Positions 27,419 through 35,527 of a stretch of 64,000 nucleotides of DNA are shown here, piece after piece. The notes under the pieces are model-generated. The model made no database searches, had not been told where the DNA came from, and was given only the letters and a program-made list of their open reading frames with translations. The stretch is from Stutzerimonas zhaodongensis (GTDB taxonomy: Bacteria; Pseudomonadota; Gammaproteobacteria; Pseudomonadales; Pseudomonadaceae), in contig NZ_RFFM01000001.1 in NCBI RefSeq assembly GCF_003696365.1, forward strand, positions 1,503,852-1,567,851. Reading direction: 5' to 3'. The stretch's first letter is position 1. Each line of letters begins with the position of its first letter. The translations under genes and the position numbers were made by a program.

Positions 27419-27620
27419 AGCGTTCGTTTCGGTGATCATGTGCGAACTGCAAGCAATCTCGATCCCACGCGGCTGCACAATGAGCCTGATGCGCACCAGC
27501 GCTTACTCTCCAGTTGCGGCGACCGCCCCTGACTCTCTAGGGGCGGTACTGGTGGGCTGAAGTCCACCCTGCTCAAGCGGTTGAAGCGTTCGTTTTGGTG
27601 ATCGTCAGCCCGCTGCAAGC
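27416..27620. repeat. Imperfect direct repeat spanning the glpR stop codon
   Basis: TGAAGCGTTCGTTT(C/T)GGTGATC occurs at 27416-27437 and 27582-27603, 166 bases apart, with 21 of 22 identical. Both copies continue with a shorter shared TGCAAGC up to 27454 and 27620. The first copy begins at the glpR TGA. The bases between contain a hairpin (27522-27548) and a REP-like palindrome. Confidence 0.7.
27522..27548. terminator. Strong hairpin downstream of glpR
   Basis: CCGCCCCT pairs with AGGGGCGG around GACTCTCT. There is no T run, so termination is possible but not shown by sequence. It lies about 105 bases after the glpR stop. Confidence 0.4.
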
Positions 27621-27694
27621 CCAACATAACCCGCACTCCGTGAACCATGCGCCAGACAGCCCATTGATGCAGTAGGGTGGCTTTAGCCCACCAA
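27540..27694. repeat. Two oppositely oriented REP-like hairpins, GTGGGCT type
   Basis: GGTGGGCTGAAGTCCACCCT (27551-27570) and TAGGGTGGCTTTAGCCCACC (27670-27689) are short palindromes of the GGTGGGCT...AGCCCACC type found between genes in many pseudomonads. They are in opposite orientation and differ from the TGTAGGAGCC family elsewhere in the window. Confidence 0.65.
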
Positions 27695-27842
27695 TAGCAT
27701 TTCCATCATTTTTCTCGGCCACACTCATGGCCCGTGCTCGGTGACCGGCAGTATCCCAACACCGGGTTAATCACCAATTAGCAGTTCGTATCGGTTCGAT
27801 TATTTTCTTTTGATATAAAAAATGAACATCTGCTCTAGAGGC

Positions 27843-27889
27843 ATGTTCGCTTCTGCGCTAGGATGTTCATATTCGAAAATCAATGTTCG
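27843..27889 (+). promoter_or_regulatory. GlpR-type operator cluster upstream of glpD
   Basis: ATGTTC occurs at 27843, 27863 and 27883, exactly 20 bases apart. The middle copy forms a good 7-4-7 operator, ATGTTCA-TATT-CGAAAAT (27863-27880). An opposite half-site TGAACAT lies at 27823-27829. The cluster lies 20-85 bases before the glpD start and is consistent with GlpR repression. Confidence 0.65.
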
Positions 27890-27907
27890 TTCTTGAGGAG
27901 AGCACCT

Positions 27908-29431
27908 GTGACTGAGCCCGTCTCCGAGCTGTACGACCTCGCCGTCATTGGCGGCGGCATCAATGGTGTAGGCATCGCTGCAGATGCAGCCGGACGAGGC
28001 CTGTCGGTGTTCCTCTGCGAGCGCGACGACCTGGCGAGCCACACCTCATCAGCCAGCAGCAAGCTTATCCACGGGGGCTTGCGCTACCTGGAGCATTACG
28101 AGTTCCGTCTGGTGCGTGAAGCGCTGGCCGAGCGTGAAGTGTTGCTGGCCAAAGCGCCGCATATCGTCAAGCCGATGCGCTTCGTGCTGCCGCATCGCCC
28201 GCACCTGCGTCCGGCCTGGATGATCCGTGCCGGCCTGTTCCTTTATGACAACCTGGGCAAGCGAGAAAAACTGCCTGCATCGCGCGGCCTGCGTTTCGGT
28301 GACGACAGCCCGCTGAAGCCAATCATCAAACACGGCTTCGAATACTCCGATTGCTGGGTCGATGACGCGCGGCTGGTCGTGCTCAATGCCATGGCTGCTC
28401 GCGAAAAGGGCGCCCACATCCACACCCGCACTCAATGCCTGAGCGCCAAGCGCGCCGGCGGCATCTGGCATTTGGAATTGCAGCGGCAGGATGGCAGCCG
28501 TTTTTCGCTTCGCGCCAAAGCACTGGTCAACGCAGCGGGGCCGTGGGTGGCACAGTTCATTGGTGAAAACCTGCAGCAGCGCTCGCCTTACGGTATCCGC
28601 CTGATTCAGGGCAGCCACATCATCGTGCCCAAGCTGTACGAGGGTGAGCAGGCTTACATCATGCAGAACGAGGATCGGCGGATCGTCTTCGCCATCCCCT
28701 ACCTCGACCGCTACACCATGATCGGCACCACTGACCGTGAATATCACGGTGATCCGGCCACGGTGAGCATCAGTGAGGAAGAAATCGCCTATGTCCTCGG
28801 TGTCGCCAATACTCATTTCCGCAAGCAGTTGGAGCCCAAGGACATCATCCATACCTTCGCAGGCGTTCGCCCGCTTTGCGATGACGAGTCCGATAATCCC
28901 TCGGCGGTGACTCGTGATTACACCCTTTCGCTGTCCGCCGACGAGAAGCAGGCCCCCCTGCTCTCGGTTTTCGGCGGCAAGCTGACGACTTATCGCAAGC
29001 TGGCTGAATCGGCCATGGCTCAGCTCAAGCCGTTTTTCCCAGCCATGGGACAGAGCTGGACGGCGAAAGAACCTCTGCCAGGTGGAGAAGGCATGAGCAC
29101 GGCGCAAGCGCTTACCGAAGAGCTGATTTCCAAGATCAAAGGCGTAAATCGTCCTCTGGCCAAACGCTGGGCGACGCTTTACGGCAACCGCGTCTGGCAG
29201 ATGCTCGGCGATGCTCGTTCTGTCGAGACCCTGGGCGAAGATCTCGGCCAGCAGCTCTATGCGCAAGAGGTCGAATACCTGCGCCGTGAAGAGTGGGCGA
29301 GCGAGGTAGACGACATCATTTGGCGCAGAACCAAGCTTGGCCTGGCATTCAGTGAGGCCGAGAAGGACCGGCTGCAAAGCTACCTGCAAGCGCAGCCGGT
29401 CGTGCAGCTCAGGCCTAGCAGCGCCGCGTGA
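27908..29431 (+). CDS. glpD: Aerobic glycerol-3-phosphate dehydrogenase
   Basis: A 507-residue FAD flavoprotein of the inner-membrane surface that oxidises sn-glycerol 3-phosphate to dihydroxyacetone phosphate and passes electrons to quinone. The FAD dinucleotide motif VIGGGINGVGIA is near residue 13. Family blocks are SSASSKLIHGGLRYLEHYEF, NAAGPWV, YLDRYTMIGTTDREY, TFAGVRPLCDDE, RDYTLSL and VFGGKLTTYRKLAE. GTG at 27908 is chosen because GAGGAG lies seven bases upstream and the N-terminus then matches the family; an ATG at 27863 lies inside the operator. It is separated from glpR by the repeat-rich spacer. Confidence 0.96.
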   Translation: MTEPVSELYDLAVIGGGINGVGIAADAAGRGLSVFLCERDDLASHTSSASSKLIHGGLRYLEHYEFRLVREALAEREVLLAKAPHIVKPMRFVLPHRPHLRPAWMIRAGLFLYDNLGKREKLPASRGLRFGDDSPLKPIIKHGFEYSDCWVDDARLVVLNAMAAREKGAHIHTRTQCLSAKRAGGIWHLELQRQDGSRFSLRAKALVNAAGPWVAQFIGENLQQRSPYGIRLIQGSHIIVPKLYEGEQAYIMQNEDRRIVFAIPYLDRYTMIGTTDREYHGDPATVSISEEEIAYVLGVANTHFRKQLEPKDIIHTFAGVRPLCDDESDNPSAVTRDYTLSLSADEKQAPLLSVFGGKLTTYRKLAESAMAQLKPFFPAMGQSWTAKEPLPGGEGMSTAQALTEELISKIKGVNRPLAKRWATLYGNRVWQMLGDARSVETLGEDLGQQLYAQEVEYLRREEWASEVDDIIWRRTKLGLAFSEAEKDRLQSYLQAQPVVQLRPSSAA

Positions 29432-29438
29432 CCCTGTG

Positions 29439-29460
29439 AGCGCCTGCGATCGCAGGCGCT
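29439..29460 (+). terminator. Perfect palindromic hairpin after glpD
   Basis: AGCGCCTGC-GATC-GCAGGCGCT is a perfect 22-base palindrome eight bases after the glpD stop. It is followed by TGATG, with no T run. Confidence 0.5.
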
Positions 29461-29585
29461 TGATGCGCGAGCAACTAGATGGTGATGCACGGGTCAAATT
29501 GGTGTAACGCCTGACACGGCGTTCCGCTCACTTTTCCGCCGTGCCCTGGCATCGGTCCGCAACCCGCTCAAGGGGTGCCGTCGCC

Positions 29586-30134
29586 ATGAGTCATTCGCTA
29601 TCCACTGCTGCGCTCGGCATCTCGGCCCTGGCTCTCGGCTTTACGCTGTGGCAGGGCTGGACACTCATCGAGCACAACCGCCTTTCCGTGCGCCCGCATG
29701 TCATCAGCACGCCCTATATCGAAGGGCCCGGCGCGCGCAATGGCCTCTACATCGTTAACCTTGGGCTGGGGCCTGCGCTTCTCACCAATGTGAGCATCAG
29801 CTTCGATGGCACTGCCTACGACCTGAGCACCGATTTCTGGGAGGAAGCGCTGGCGGCCATCGGTATCGAACCGGGCTGTTTCTCCCGCTCGTGGCTGCCC
29901 ATGGGCGCCGCGATACTGGTCGATCAGGAAATCGCACTGCTTGCCATGCGGGACGTCAGCGTGCCGCTTTGCCTGCATGAAAGCCTGAAGCTGCTGACGG
30001 AGCACCGTATCGAGGTCGCGATGGAGTATGGATCGCTGTACGGCGAGCAGCTTTCGATGACGCAGGGGTTCGAACTCGATTCCCCTCGCCAGGATTACGC
30101 GCGAGCGCTGCGCAAGCTCACCGACCCGCGGTGA
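29586..30134 (+). CDS. Membrane-anchored protein of unknown function
   Basis: A 182-residue protein with one N-terminal membrane helix (STAALGISALALGFTLWQGW) and a probably extracytoplasmic or cytoplasmic soluble domain of about 150 residues. The soluble part has a beta-rich start (SVRPHVISTPYIEGPGARNGLYIVNLGLGPALLTNVSISFDG) seen in many short bacterial membrane proteins of unknown role. ATG 29586 follows AAGGGGTG. It precedes the Na/Pi cotransporter by 111 bases on the same strand. I do not recognise a function. It could belong to the phosphate module or be independent. Confidence 0.6.
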   Translation: MSHSLSTAALGISALALGFTLWQGWTLIEHNRLSVRPHVISTPYIEGPGARNGLYIVNLGLGPALLTNVSISFDGTAYDLSTDFWEEALAAIGIEPGCFSRSWLPMGAAILVDQEIALLAMRDVSVPLCLHESLKLLTEHRIEVAMEYGSLYGEQLSMTQGFELDSPRQDYARALRKLTDPR

Positions 30135-30245
30135 ATCCGGCGCAGTCAGCTGACTGCCGTCCGTCGCTGGTTGCCGTTCCGGTCACGAAGTTTTCACAAC
30201 AGGCGCCCACCGTCGAGCCATTGAGACGCTCACGGGAGTTGGCGA

Positions 30246-31409
30246 ATGACCACGAACACCGGTGCCCTGGCGGGTAAATCCTCAACGCCAATGACCAGCC
30301 AATGGCTGTCCTGGCTAATGGTCGTCACACTGATCTATCTCCTGCTGGCGGCTGTTGGCGCCATCGGCGATGGCTTCAAGGCCGCCACAGGTGACAACGC
30401 CAAAGAGCTGTTCGCCTTCGCCACCAATCCGTTCGTAGGCCTGATGATCGGGTTGGCGGCTACCGCGCTGATTCAGAGCTCCAGTACCGTGACGTCGATC
30501 ATCGTCGGCATGGTCGCAGGCGGCCTGCCGATTCCGATCGCGATACCACTGATCATGGGGGCGAACATCGGTACGTCGCTGACCAGCACCATCGTCAGCC
30601 TGGGGCATATCCGCAGCGGCGAGGAATTTCATCGCGCGTTCGCCGCAGCAACTGTGCACGACGCTTTCAACATCACCGCTGTGACCATCCTGCTGCCGCT
30701 GGAGCTGCTGTTCCATCCACTGCAGCGGCTTTCTGAAGCCTTTGCCGGCCTGCTGGTGCACGACAGTGTCGATGTTGACATGAAGAGCATGAACTTCATG
30801 TCCACCCTGCTCTCTCCCGCCACGGACCTGCTGGAGGCCAGCGTGGCCTGGCTGCCTAACAAGGTGTGGGCAGGCATTGCGCTAATCATCATCGGCGTGG
30901 GCCTGATCCTGTTCGTGGTTCAGGCCATCGGCAAGGTGCTACGCAAGGTGATGGTGGGCCGCGCCAAGGACATCATGCACGCCAGCGTCGGCCGTGGCCC
31001 GGTTTCGGGAATTGCTTCGGGGGCGATCATCACGGTGCTGGTGCAATCGTCATCGACTACGACCGCGCTGATCGTGCCGCTGGCCGGCACGGGCGTGTTC
31101 ACGCTCAAGCAGGTCTACCCCTTCACCCTGGGAACCAACATCGGCACCTGCGTCACGGCATTGCTGGCCGCCACCGCCATCTCCGGGCCGACGGCGGAGC
31201 TGGCCATGCAGATCGCCCTGGTCCACCTGCTGTTCAATCTGTTCGGTATCACCATCATCTACGTGCTGCCGTTCTTGCGCGGCATCCCGCCGACCATTGC
31301 CAACTTTCTGGCCGACATGGCGCAGCGCAGCAAGCTGTACGTCGGCGCCTACATTGGTGGGGTGTTCTTCGGCCTGCCACTGCTGTTGATCGGCGGAAGC
31401 CAACTCTGA
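30246..31409 (+). CDS. Na+/phosphate cotransporter, NptA/SLC34 type
   Basis: A 387-residue integral membrane protein with the two inverted-repeat signatures of Na/Pi-IIb-like symporters: ALIQSSSTVTSIIVGMVAGG with GANIGTSLTSTIVSLG in the first half, and VLVQSSSTTTALIVPLAG with LGTNIGTCVTALLAA in the second. The paired QSSS motifs form the substrate site. This compact form lacks the C-terminal PhoU-like domain of YjbB-type proteins. It should import phosphate with sodium. The next genes are a small coiled-coil protein and a PstS-like phosphate-binding protein, making a phosphate uptake module. GGGAG precedes the start. Confidence 0.9.
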   Translation: MTTNTGALAGKSSTPMTSQWLSWLMVVTLIYLLLAAVGAIGDGFKAATGDNAKELFAFATNPFVGLMIGLAATALIQSSSTVTSIIVGMVAGGLPIPIAIPLIMGANIGTSLTSTIVSLGHIRSGEEFHRAFAAATVHDAFNITAVTILLPLELLFHPLQRLSEAFAGLLVHDSVDVDMKSMNFMSTLLSPATDLLEASVAWLPNKVWAGIALIIIGVGLILFVVQAIGKVLRKVMVGRAKDIMHASVGRGPVSGIASGAIITVLVQSSSTTTALIVPLAGTGVFTLKQVYPFTLGTNIGTCVTALLAATAISGPTAELAMQIALVHLLFNLFGITIIYVLPFLRGIPPTIANFLADMAQRSKLYVGAYIGGVFFGLPLLLIGGSQL

Positions 31410-31428
31410 CATAGCCTGGAGCTCCCTC

Positions 31429-31656
31429 ATGCAGAACGAACGCCGCATCCAGACCGAGAACCGCATCCGCGAACTGCGTGAATCGCTGAACGAGCTGGAA
31501 GCGCAGCTCGAGCGAATCGACGCGCAGGAGCAACAGGCGCAGCACCGGGAAATTGACCGCCTGGACGACTACATCAACGCCGTGGATACACGTTTCAACA
31601 GCCTGCAGCTGTTCTGGAACTCGCTGAAAGTGGAATGGCTGAAAACCAAACCCTGA
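31429..31656 (+). CDS. Small coiled-coil protein in the phosphate module
   Basis: A 75-residue charged, almost wholly helical protein. The middle, ENRIRELRESLNELEAQL then ERIDAQEQQAQHREIDRLDD, has heptad-like leucine, isoleucine and arginine spacing and is predicted to form a coiled coil. The end (SLQLFWNSLKVEWLKTKP) is amphipathic. It lacks a signal peptide, so it should be cytoplasmic. It lies 19 bases after the cotransporter and 53 bases before the PstS-like gene, with GGAG before its ATG. Its role is unknown; binding to the transporter is a guess from location. Confidence 0.65.
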   Translation: MQNERRIQTENRIRELRESLNELEAQLERIDAQEQQAQHREIDRLDDYINAVDTRFNSLQLFWNSLKVEWLKTKP

Positions 31657-31709
31657 GCACAGCCACTGAGCCCAGCCCTGAGCACGCCCCCGAGAAATAG
31701 GAACAGCGC

Positions 31710-32678
31710 ATGTCAGTCATACCCGGTCCGCGTCTGCTGGCGAGCCTCGTGCTCATCCTGCCCATCAGCCTGATTGCTCCCGTCTGGGCCGATGCACCTG
31801 CGTCCGAAGGGTTATTGATCGATGGCTCCAGCACTGTCTATCCGCTGTCCCGCGAGGCCCTTCGACGCTTTCAGCGCGACCGGCCCGGCCTGGCCATAGA
31901 CGTGCAGTTTTCCGGAACCACTGGCGGTTTCCGCCGCTTCTGCGCAGGCGAAACGGACATCAACGATGCGTCACGAGAGATCAATGCCGAGGAGCAGGCA
32001 AGTTGCAAGGACAGCGGTGTCAGTTATCGCCAGATCCCCATCGCCATGGATTCGATCGCCGTGGTGGTCCACCCGAGCAATCGCTGGGCGGACGACATCA
32101 CGGTGGAGGAGCTGAAGCGCTTATGGACGCCAGATGCAGAAGGACGCATCACCCATTGGAAGCACATCCGCGAGAGCTGGCCGGATCGACCGGTGAAGCT
32201 TTTCGGTCGGGGAGAGAACTCCGGCACATACGACGTATTCACCCAGGAAATCGTCGGGACAACCCACCGCAGCCGTAAGGATTACGAGGCCAGCGAGGAT
32301 GAAGAACACCTCGCCGCAGGCATCGCAGCTGAACCCGACGCGCTGGGATTCTTCGGTATCGGCGCTTATCACAGGCATTGGGACGAGCTGAAACTGCTCG
32401 CCGTGGATAACGGCAATGGGCCGGTCTACCCAACGCTCGCCACTGTCGGGGAGGGCCTTTACAAGCCGTTGACCCGCCCGCTGTTTCTCTACATCAACGA
32501 GCAGAGCCTGCAAGGCAAGGCGATCACCCGCGCATTCGTGCAGCACTATTTGGAAGGCTTGCCAAACTGGATTCATTTCACCGGTTATATGCCGCTCAGG
32601 GCCGAGGACTACAGACGTAGCCTGGCAGCCCTGAAGCAAAAACCGGAGTCGGAACTGGCTGCCGAGCGCGATCAATAA
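31710..32678 (+). CDS. PstS-like periplasmic phosphate-binding protein
   Basis: A 322-residue exported protein with a signal peptide of about 27 residues ending PVWADA. The phosphate-binding loop DGSSTVYPLSREAL is at residues 37-50, then VQFSGTTGGFRRFCAGETDINDASR, PIAMDSIAVVVHPSN, RGENSGTYDVF and LGFFGIGAYH. These correspond to the phosphate-contacting Ser/Thr, Asp, Arg and Ser-Gly-Thr residues of the SphX/PstS group. No pstC, pstA or pstB genes are adjacent; instead a Na/Pi cotransporter lies upstream. It may feed a Pst transporter elsewhere or act in phosphate sensing or capture. AGGAA precedes the ATG. Confidence 0.88.
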   Translation: MSVIPGPRLLASLVLILPISLIAPVWADAPASEGLLIDGSSTVYPLSREALRRFQRDRPGLAIDVQFSGTTGGFRRFCAGETDINDASREINAEEQASCKDSGVSYRQIPIAMDSIAVVVHPSNRWADDITVEELKRLWTPDAEGRITHWKHIRESWPDRPVKLFGRGENSGTYDVFTQEIVGTTHRSRKDYEASEDEEHLAAGIAAEPDALGFFGIGAYHRHWDELKLLAVDNGNGPVYPTLATVGEGLYKPLTRPLFLYINEQSLQGKAITRAFVQHYLEGLPNWIHFTGYMPLRAEDYRRSLAALKQKPESELAAERDQ

Positions 32679-32857
32679 AGCAGGAGTGACGCACTGCTCG
32701 GTCGATTGGTGCATGCGGATGATCGCTGCGCACCGCGTCGGCAGCGGCTGGCGCAACGCCGAACACGAACAAACACCGCCGCGCGCATGGCAGCGGCGTT
32801 TGAATGAAGGCCCGATTGCGGTAGGCTCAGCGACTTCTCAAGACGGAGTAACACCCC

Positions 32858-33139
32858 ATGGCCCGAGCCACTGCCCGCCACATCCTGGTTCCCACTGAAG
32901 AAAAGTGCAACGAGCTGAAAGCTGCCATCCAAGGCGGCGCTGATTTCGCTCAGGTTGCCAAGGACAATTCCACTTGCCCGTCCAGCCGCCAGGGCGGCGA
33001 TCTGGGCTCTTTCGGCCCCGGTCAGATGGTCAAGGAATTCGACACCGTCGTGTTCAGCGCTCCGCTCAACGAAGTGCAAGGCCCGGTGAAGACCCAGTTC
33101 GGCTACCACCTGCTGGAAGTGACCAGCCGTCAGGACTGA
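32858..33139 (+). CDS. ppiC: Peptidyl-prolyl cis-trans isomerase C (parvulin)
   Basis: A 93-residue cytoplasmic parvulin, the same size as E. coli PpiC (Par10). Motifs ARHILVPTEEKCNEL, FAQVAKDNSTCPS, GGDLGSFGPGQMV, FDTVVFSAPL and VKTQFGYHLLEV carry the active-site Cys, Asp, Met, Phe and His positions of the family. The gene stands alone, with GGAG before the ATG and a hairpin after the stop. Confidence 0.95.
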   Translation: MARATARHILVPTEEKCNELKAAIQGGADFAQVAKDNSTCPSSRQGGDLGSFGPGQMVKEFDTVVFSAPLNEVQGPVKTQFGYHLLEVTSRQD

Positions 33140-33147
33140 TCATTCCG

Positions 33148-33172
33148 CTCCCCGCACCTCGCGTGCGGGGCT
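33148..33172 (+). terminator. Hairpin after ppiC
   Basis: CCCCGCAC pairs with GTGCGGGG around a CTCGC loop, nine to eleven bases after the ppiC stop. There is no T run, so support is positional. Confidence 0.4.
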
Positions 33173-33257
33173 CGCGTGCCCGGGATTGTCCCAAAGGCCA
33201 CTCCTGCATTCCTTGAACCTGCTGCTCAGTCCACCTCCCCGCGTCCGCCTGATCTGA

Positions 33258-34853
33258 TCACGCCTCCAACCGGAAACGCCCCGTCAGCGCCTTGAGGCCG
33301 TTCATGCTCTGCATGATGGTATTGCCCGATGCAGCCGTATCATGGGTCGCACCCGCTGCCTGATCGGCGACCTGAGCGATGCGCGTAAGCGACTGATTCA
33401 TGTCTTCTGCGACCTGAGACTGCTCCTCGGCAGCAGTCGCAATCTGATTGGTCATGCCGCGAATGGTCTGCACCGCCCCTACGATCTGGCCCAAAGCGTG
33501 CTGGGCCGCCTCGATCTGCGTGAGGGTTTCGTTGCTGCTATGGCGGGACGCGTCCATCGCGTCGCCGGCGCGGGCAGCCTGACTCTGCAAACGTTCGACC
33601 AGCACGCTGACTTCCTTGGCTGAACTCTGGGTACGGCTGGCAAGGCTGCGAACCTCGTCGGCCACGACTGCGAAGCCGCGACCCTGCTCACCCGCGCGCG
33701 CTGCCTCGATGGCCGCGTTTAGCGCCAACAGGTTGGTTTGCTCGGCGATGCCACTGATCACGTTGAGCACCGTACCGATCTCGCGACTGTCCTGTACCAA
33801 CTGCTGCATGACATCGGACAGGCCATCGACATGGCCGCTGAGGGTACGGATGGCACCGACGGAGGCATTCATCACGGCACTGCCGGCGTTGGTCTCCTGC
33901 TCGGCAATATCGGCAGCGTTCGCGGCTTCAACGGTGCTGCGCGCCACCTCCTGCGAAGTTGCGAGCATTTCATTCATGGCGGTTGCCACCTGATCGATCT
34001 CGGCCTGCTGTGCTTCGACATTGCGTGCGCTGTCACCTGCCAGATTGGCCATGCGCACGCACTGATCGTCGGCATCGTCAGCGGCCTGCCGCACTCCGCG
34101 GATCATCTCGCCGACCTGAACCAGCAAGCGGTTGTAGGCCAGCGTGATCATGCCCATCTCGTCATCTGCATGGCGCACCTGCAGCGGCGCGGAGAAATCC
34201 CCCTGGCTGACACGCTCCAGCCGCCCGCGCAGCTCGTCGACCTGCATCATCAGCCAGTTCATGCCCGCGATACGGCCAAGAATGACCAGCAGCAATATGC
34301 AGAAGGTCGAACCGAGGGCTACCCACAGCTGCTGCGAAGCGCTGCGATTGGCTTCAGCGGAGATCAGCGAAACCACCTCGTTGGAAGCGGCAAGAATGTC
34401 ATTGGCGTCAGCAGCCACCGCCTTCAGGTCAGCGTTCTGACCCGCAGCCAGAGCGAGTACCGCAGGACGGTAGCGCTGCCAGATCTGATCCACGCGCTGC
34501 AGATGCGGCTGGGCGCTGGCCAGCTCTACCGGAGCGATACCCAGGCTGCGGTCACCATTGAGCAGCAGACGGTGCGACTGCTCGAAACGGGCAATCGTCT
34601 TGTCAACCTCGGCCGGACCACCGATGCCCTCTGCGGCCAACAGCGCCTCTTTGATCATCTTCTGGCTGAGCATCCGCTGCGCACCGGCCATGTCGAGCTG
34701 GCTGGCATCTTTGGCAGACATGAACAACACGCCGGCAGTCAGCGCTGCGCAGAGGAAGATCAGGCTGTAGGAAAAGAAGAATTGCATGTTGATGGTGCGC
34801 AAACCCAGCCCACGCAAGAGGGACTGTATGACGTTCGCCAAGGTGCTGGTCAT
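33258..34853 (-). CDS. PilJ-domain methyl-accepting chemotaxis protein, McpN-like
   Basis: A 531-residue chemoreceptor. The start at 34853 ([13 protein letters not shown]) is chosen because the 48 residues upstream in frame are polar and unlike the family. TM1 spans about 24-44, TM2 about 176-197, with a periplasmic PilJ (type IV) sensor between. It contains [12 protein letters not shown] at 55-66, the P-box of nitrate-binding NarX-type and McpN sensors. HAMP, then a signalling domain with [20 protein letters not shown], follow. McpN of P. aeruginosa senses nitrate; the close motif suggests the same ligand, but this is inference. It is monocistronic. Confidence 0.85.
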   Translation of the reverse strand: MTSTLANVIQSLLRGLGLRTINMQFFFSYSLIFLCAALTAGVLFMSAKDASQLDMAGAQRMLSQKMIKEALLAAEGIGGPAEVDKTIARFEQSHRLLLNGDRSLGIAPVELASAQPHLQRVDQIWQRYRPAVLALAAGQNADLKAVAADANDILAASNEVVSLISAEANRSASQQLWVALGSTFCILLLVILGRIAGMNWLMMQVDELRGRLERVSQGDFSAPLQVRHADDEMGMITLAYNRLLVQVGEMIRGVRQAADDADDQCVRMANLAGDSARNVEAQQAEIDQVATAMNEMLATSQEVARSTVEAANAADIAEQETNAGSAVMNASVGAIRTLSGHVDGLSDVMQQLVQDSREIGTVLNVISGIAEQTNLLALNAAIEAARAGEQGRGFAVVADEVRSLASRTQSSAKEVSVLVERLQSQAARAGDAMDASRHSSNETLTQIEAAQHALGQIVGAVQTIRGMTNQIATAAEEQSQVAEDMNQSLTRIAQVADQAAGATHDTAASGNTIMQSMNGLKALTGRFRLEA

Positions 34854-35146
34854 GGTGATATCCAACGACAGGGAAGAAAGCGTTGCCTTATCGAAGGCGC
34901 CGCACTTGACCCTCTTCTCGGCCGAATGACGGACAACTTTATACCGTTCGTCATGACCATAAAAACCAGTAACGGCGCGGCTTACAGCCGTTTCCAAGCA
35001 TTCAGAAGCGGGCTTGCAAGGTATTGATCCAGATCAAGGGACGGTGTCTGAATGTCAGCTTTTTTACAGCCTGAACAGGCCGCCACGACTATGGTCAGGT
35101 AACGGTAGCGCTATTCGCTTACCCGAAACCAATCGAGGGACCTGTC

Positions 35147-35518
35147 ATGTTCCATGTATCTCGAATCGGCGACAAACGCATCGATGTGGACTTCTCCGGC
35201 AAGCTCGACAGCAACGAGATGCGCTTCGCGCTCGATGAGCTGATGAGAAAATCCGAAGGCATCAGCCATGGGCAGATGCTGTTTCGCATAGGTGATTTCG
35301 ATCTGCCGACGCTGGGCGCAGTCGGTGTGGAGCTATCGCGGATGCCGCAGCTGTTTCGCTTCATACGCCGCTTCGATCGTTGCGCTGTGGTCTGCGCGAA
35401 GGAATGGGTACGCAAGGCCAGCGAAATCGAAGGCGCCTTGATTCCAGGGCTGTCGATCAAGGGGTTCGACGAGCATCAGGGCACCGAGGCGCACAACTGG
35501 TTGGAAGCGACGCTGTAG
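35147..35518 (+). CDS. SpoIIAA/STAS-like domain protein
   Basis: A 123-residue cytoplasmic protein of the SpoIIAA-like family (PF11964). The pattern MFHVSRIGDKRIDVDFSGKLDSNEMRFAL, RIGDFDLPTLGAVG, LFRFIRRFDRCAVVCAKEWVRKASEIEGALIPGLSIKGF and a terminal EAHNWLEATL is the family's alpha/beta fold. Such proteins bind membranes or lipophilic ligands in structural studies; no cellular role is settled. GAGGGA lies before the ATG. It converges on the CAP-domain gene, nine bases away. Confidence 0.82.
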   Translation: MFHVSRIGDKRIDVDFSGKLDSNEMRFALDELMRKSEGISHGQMLFRIGDFDLPTLGAVGVELSRMPQLFRFIRRFDRCAVVCAKEWVRKASEIEGALIPGLSIKGFDEHQGTEAHNWLEATL

Positions 35519-35527
35519 CCGTTACCT

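Larger units (their letters stand above)
27419..27907. other. 489-bp glpR-glpD spacer
   Basis: The left half holds the direct repeat, hairpin and REP-like palindromes. The right half (27780-27907) is A/T-rich and holds the glpD promoter and GlpR-type half-sites. I see no gene. Confidence 0.6.

Noticed and set aside
28049-29497. 482-codon minus-strand open frame opposite glpD
   Set aside because: Fully overlaps glpD and resembles no known protein; high third-position GC produces such frames on the antisense strand.
33738-35027. 429-codon plus-strand open frame over the PilJ-domain chemoreceptor
   Set aside because: Antisense to a well-supported chemoreceptor gene.
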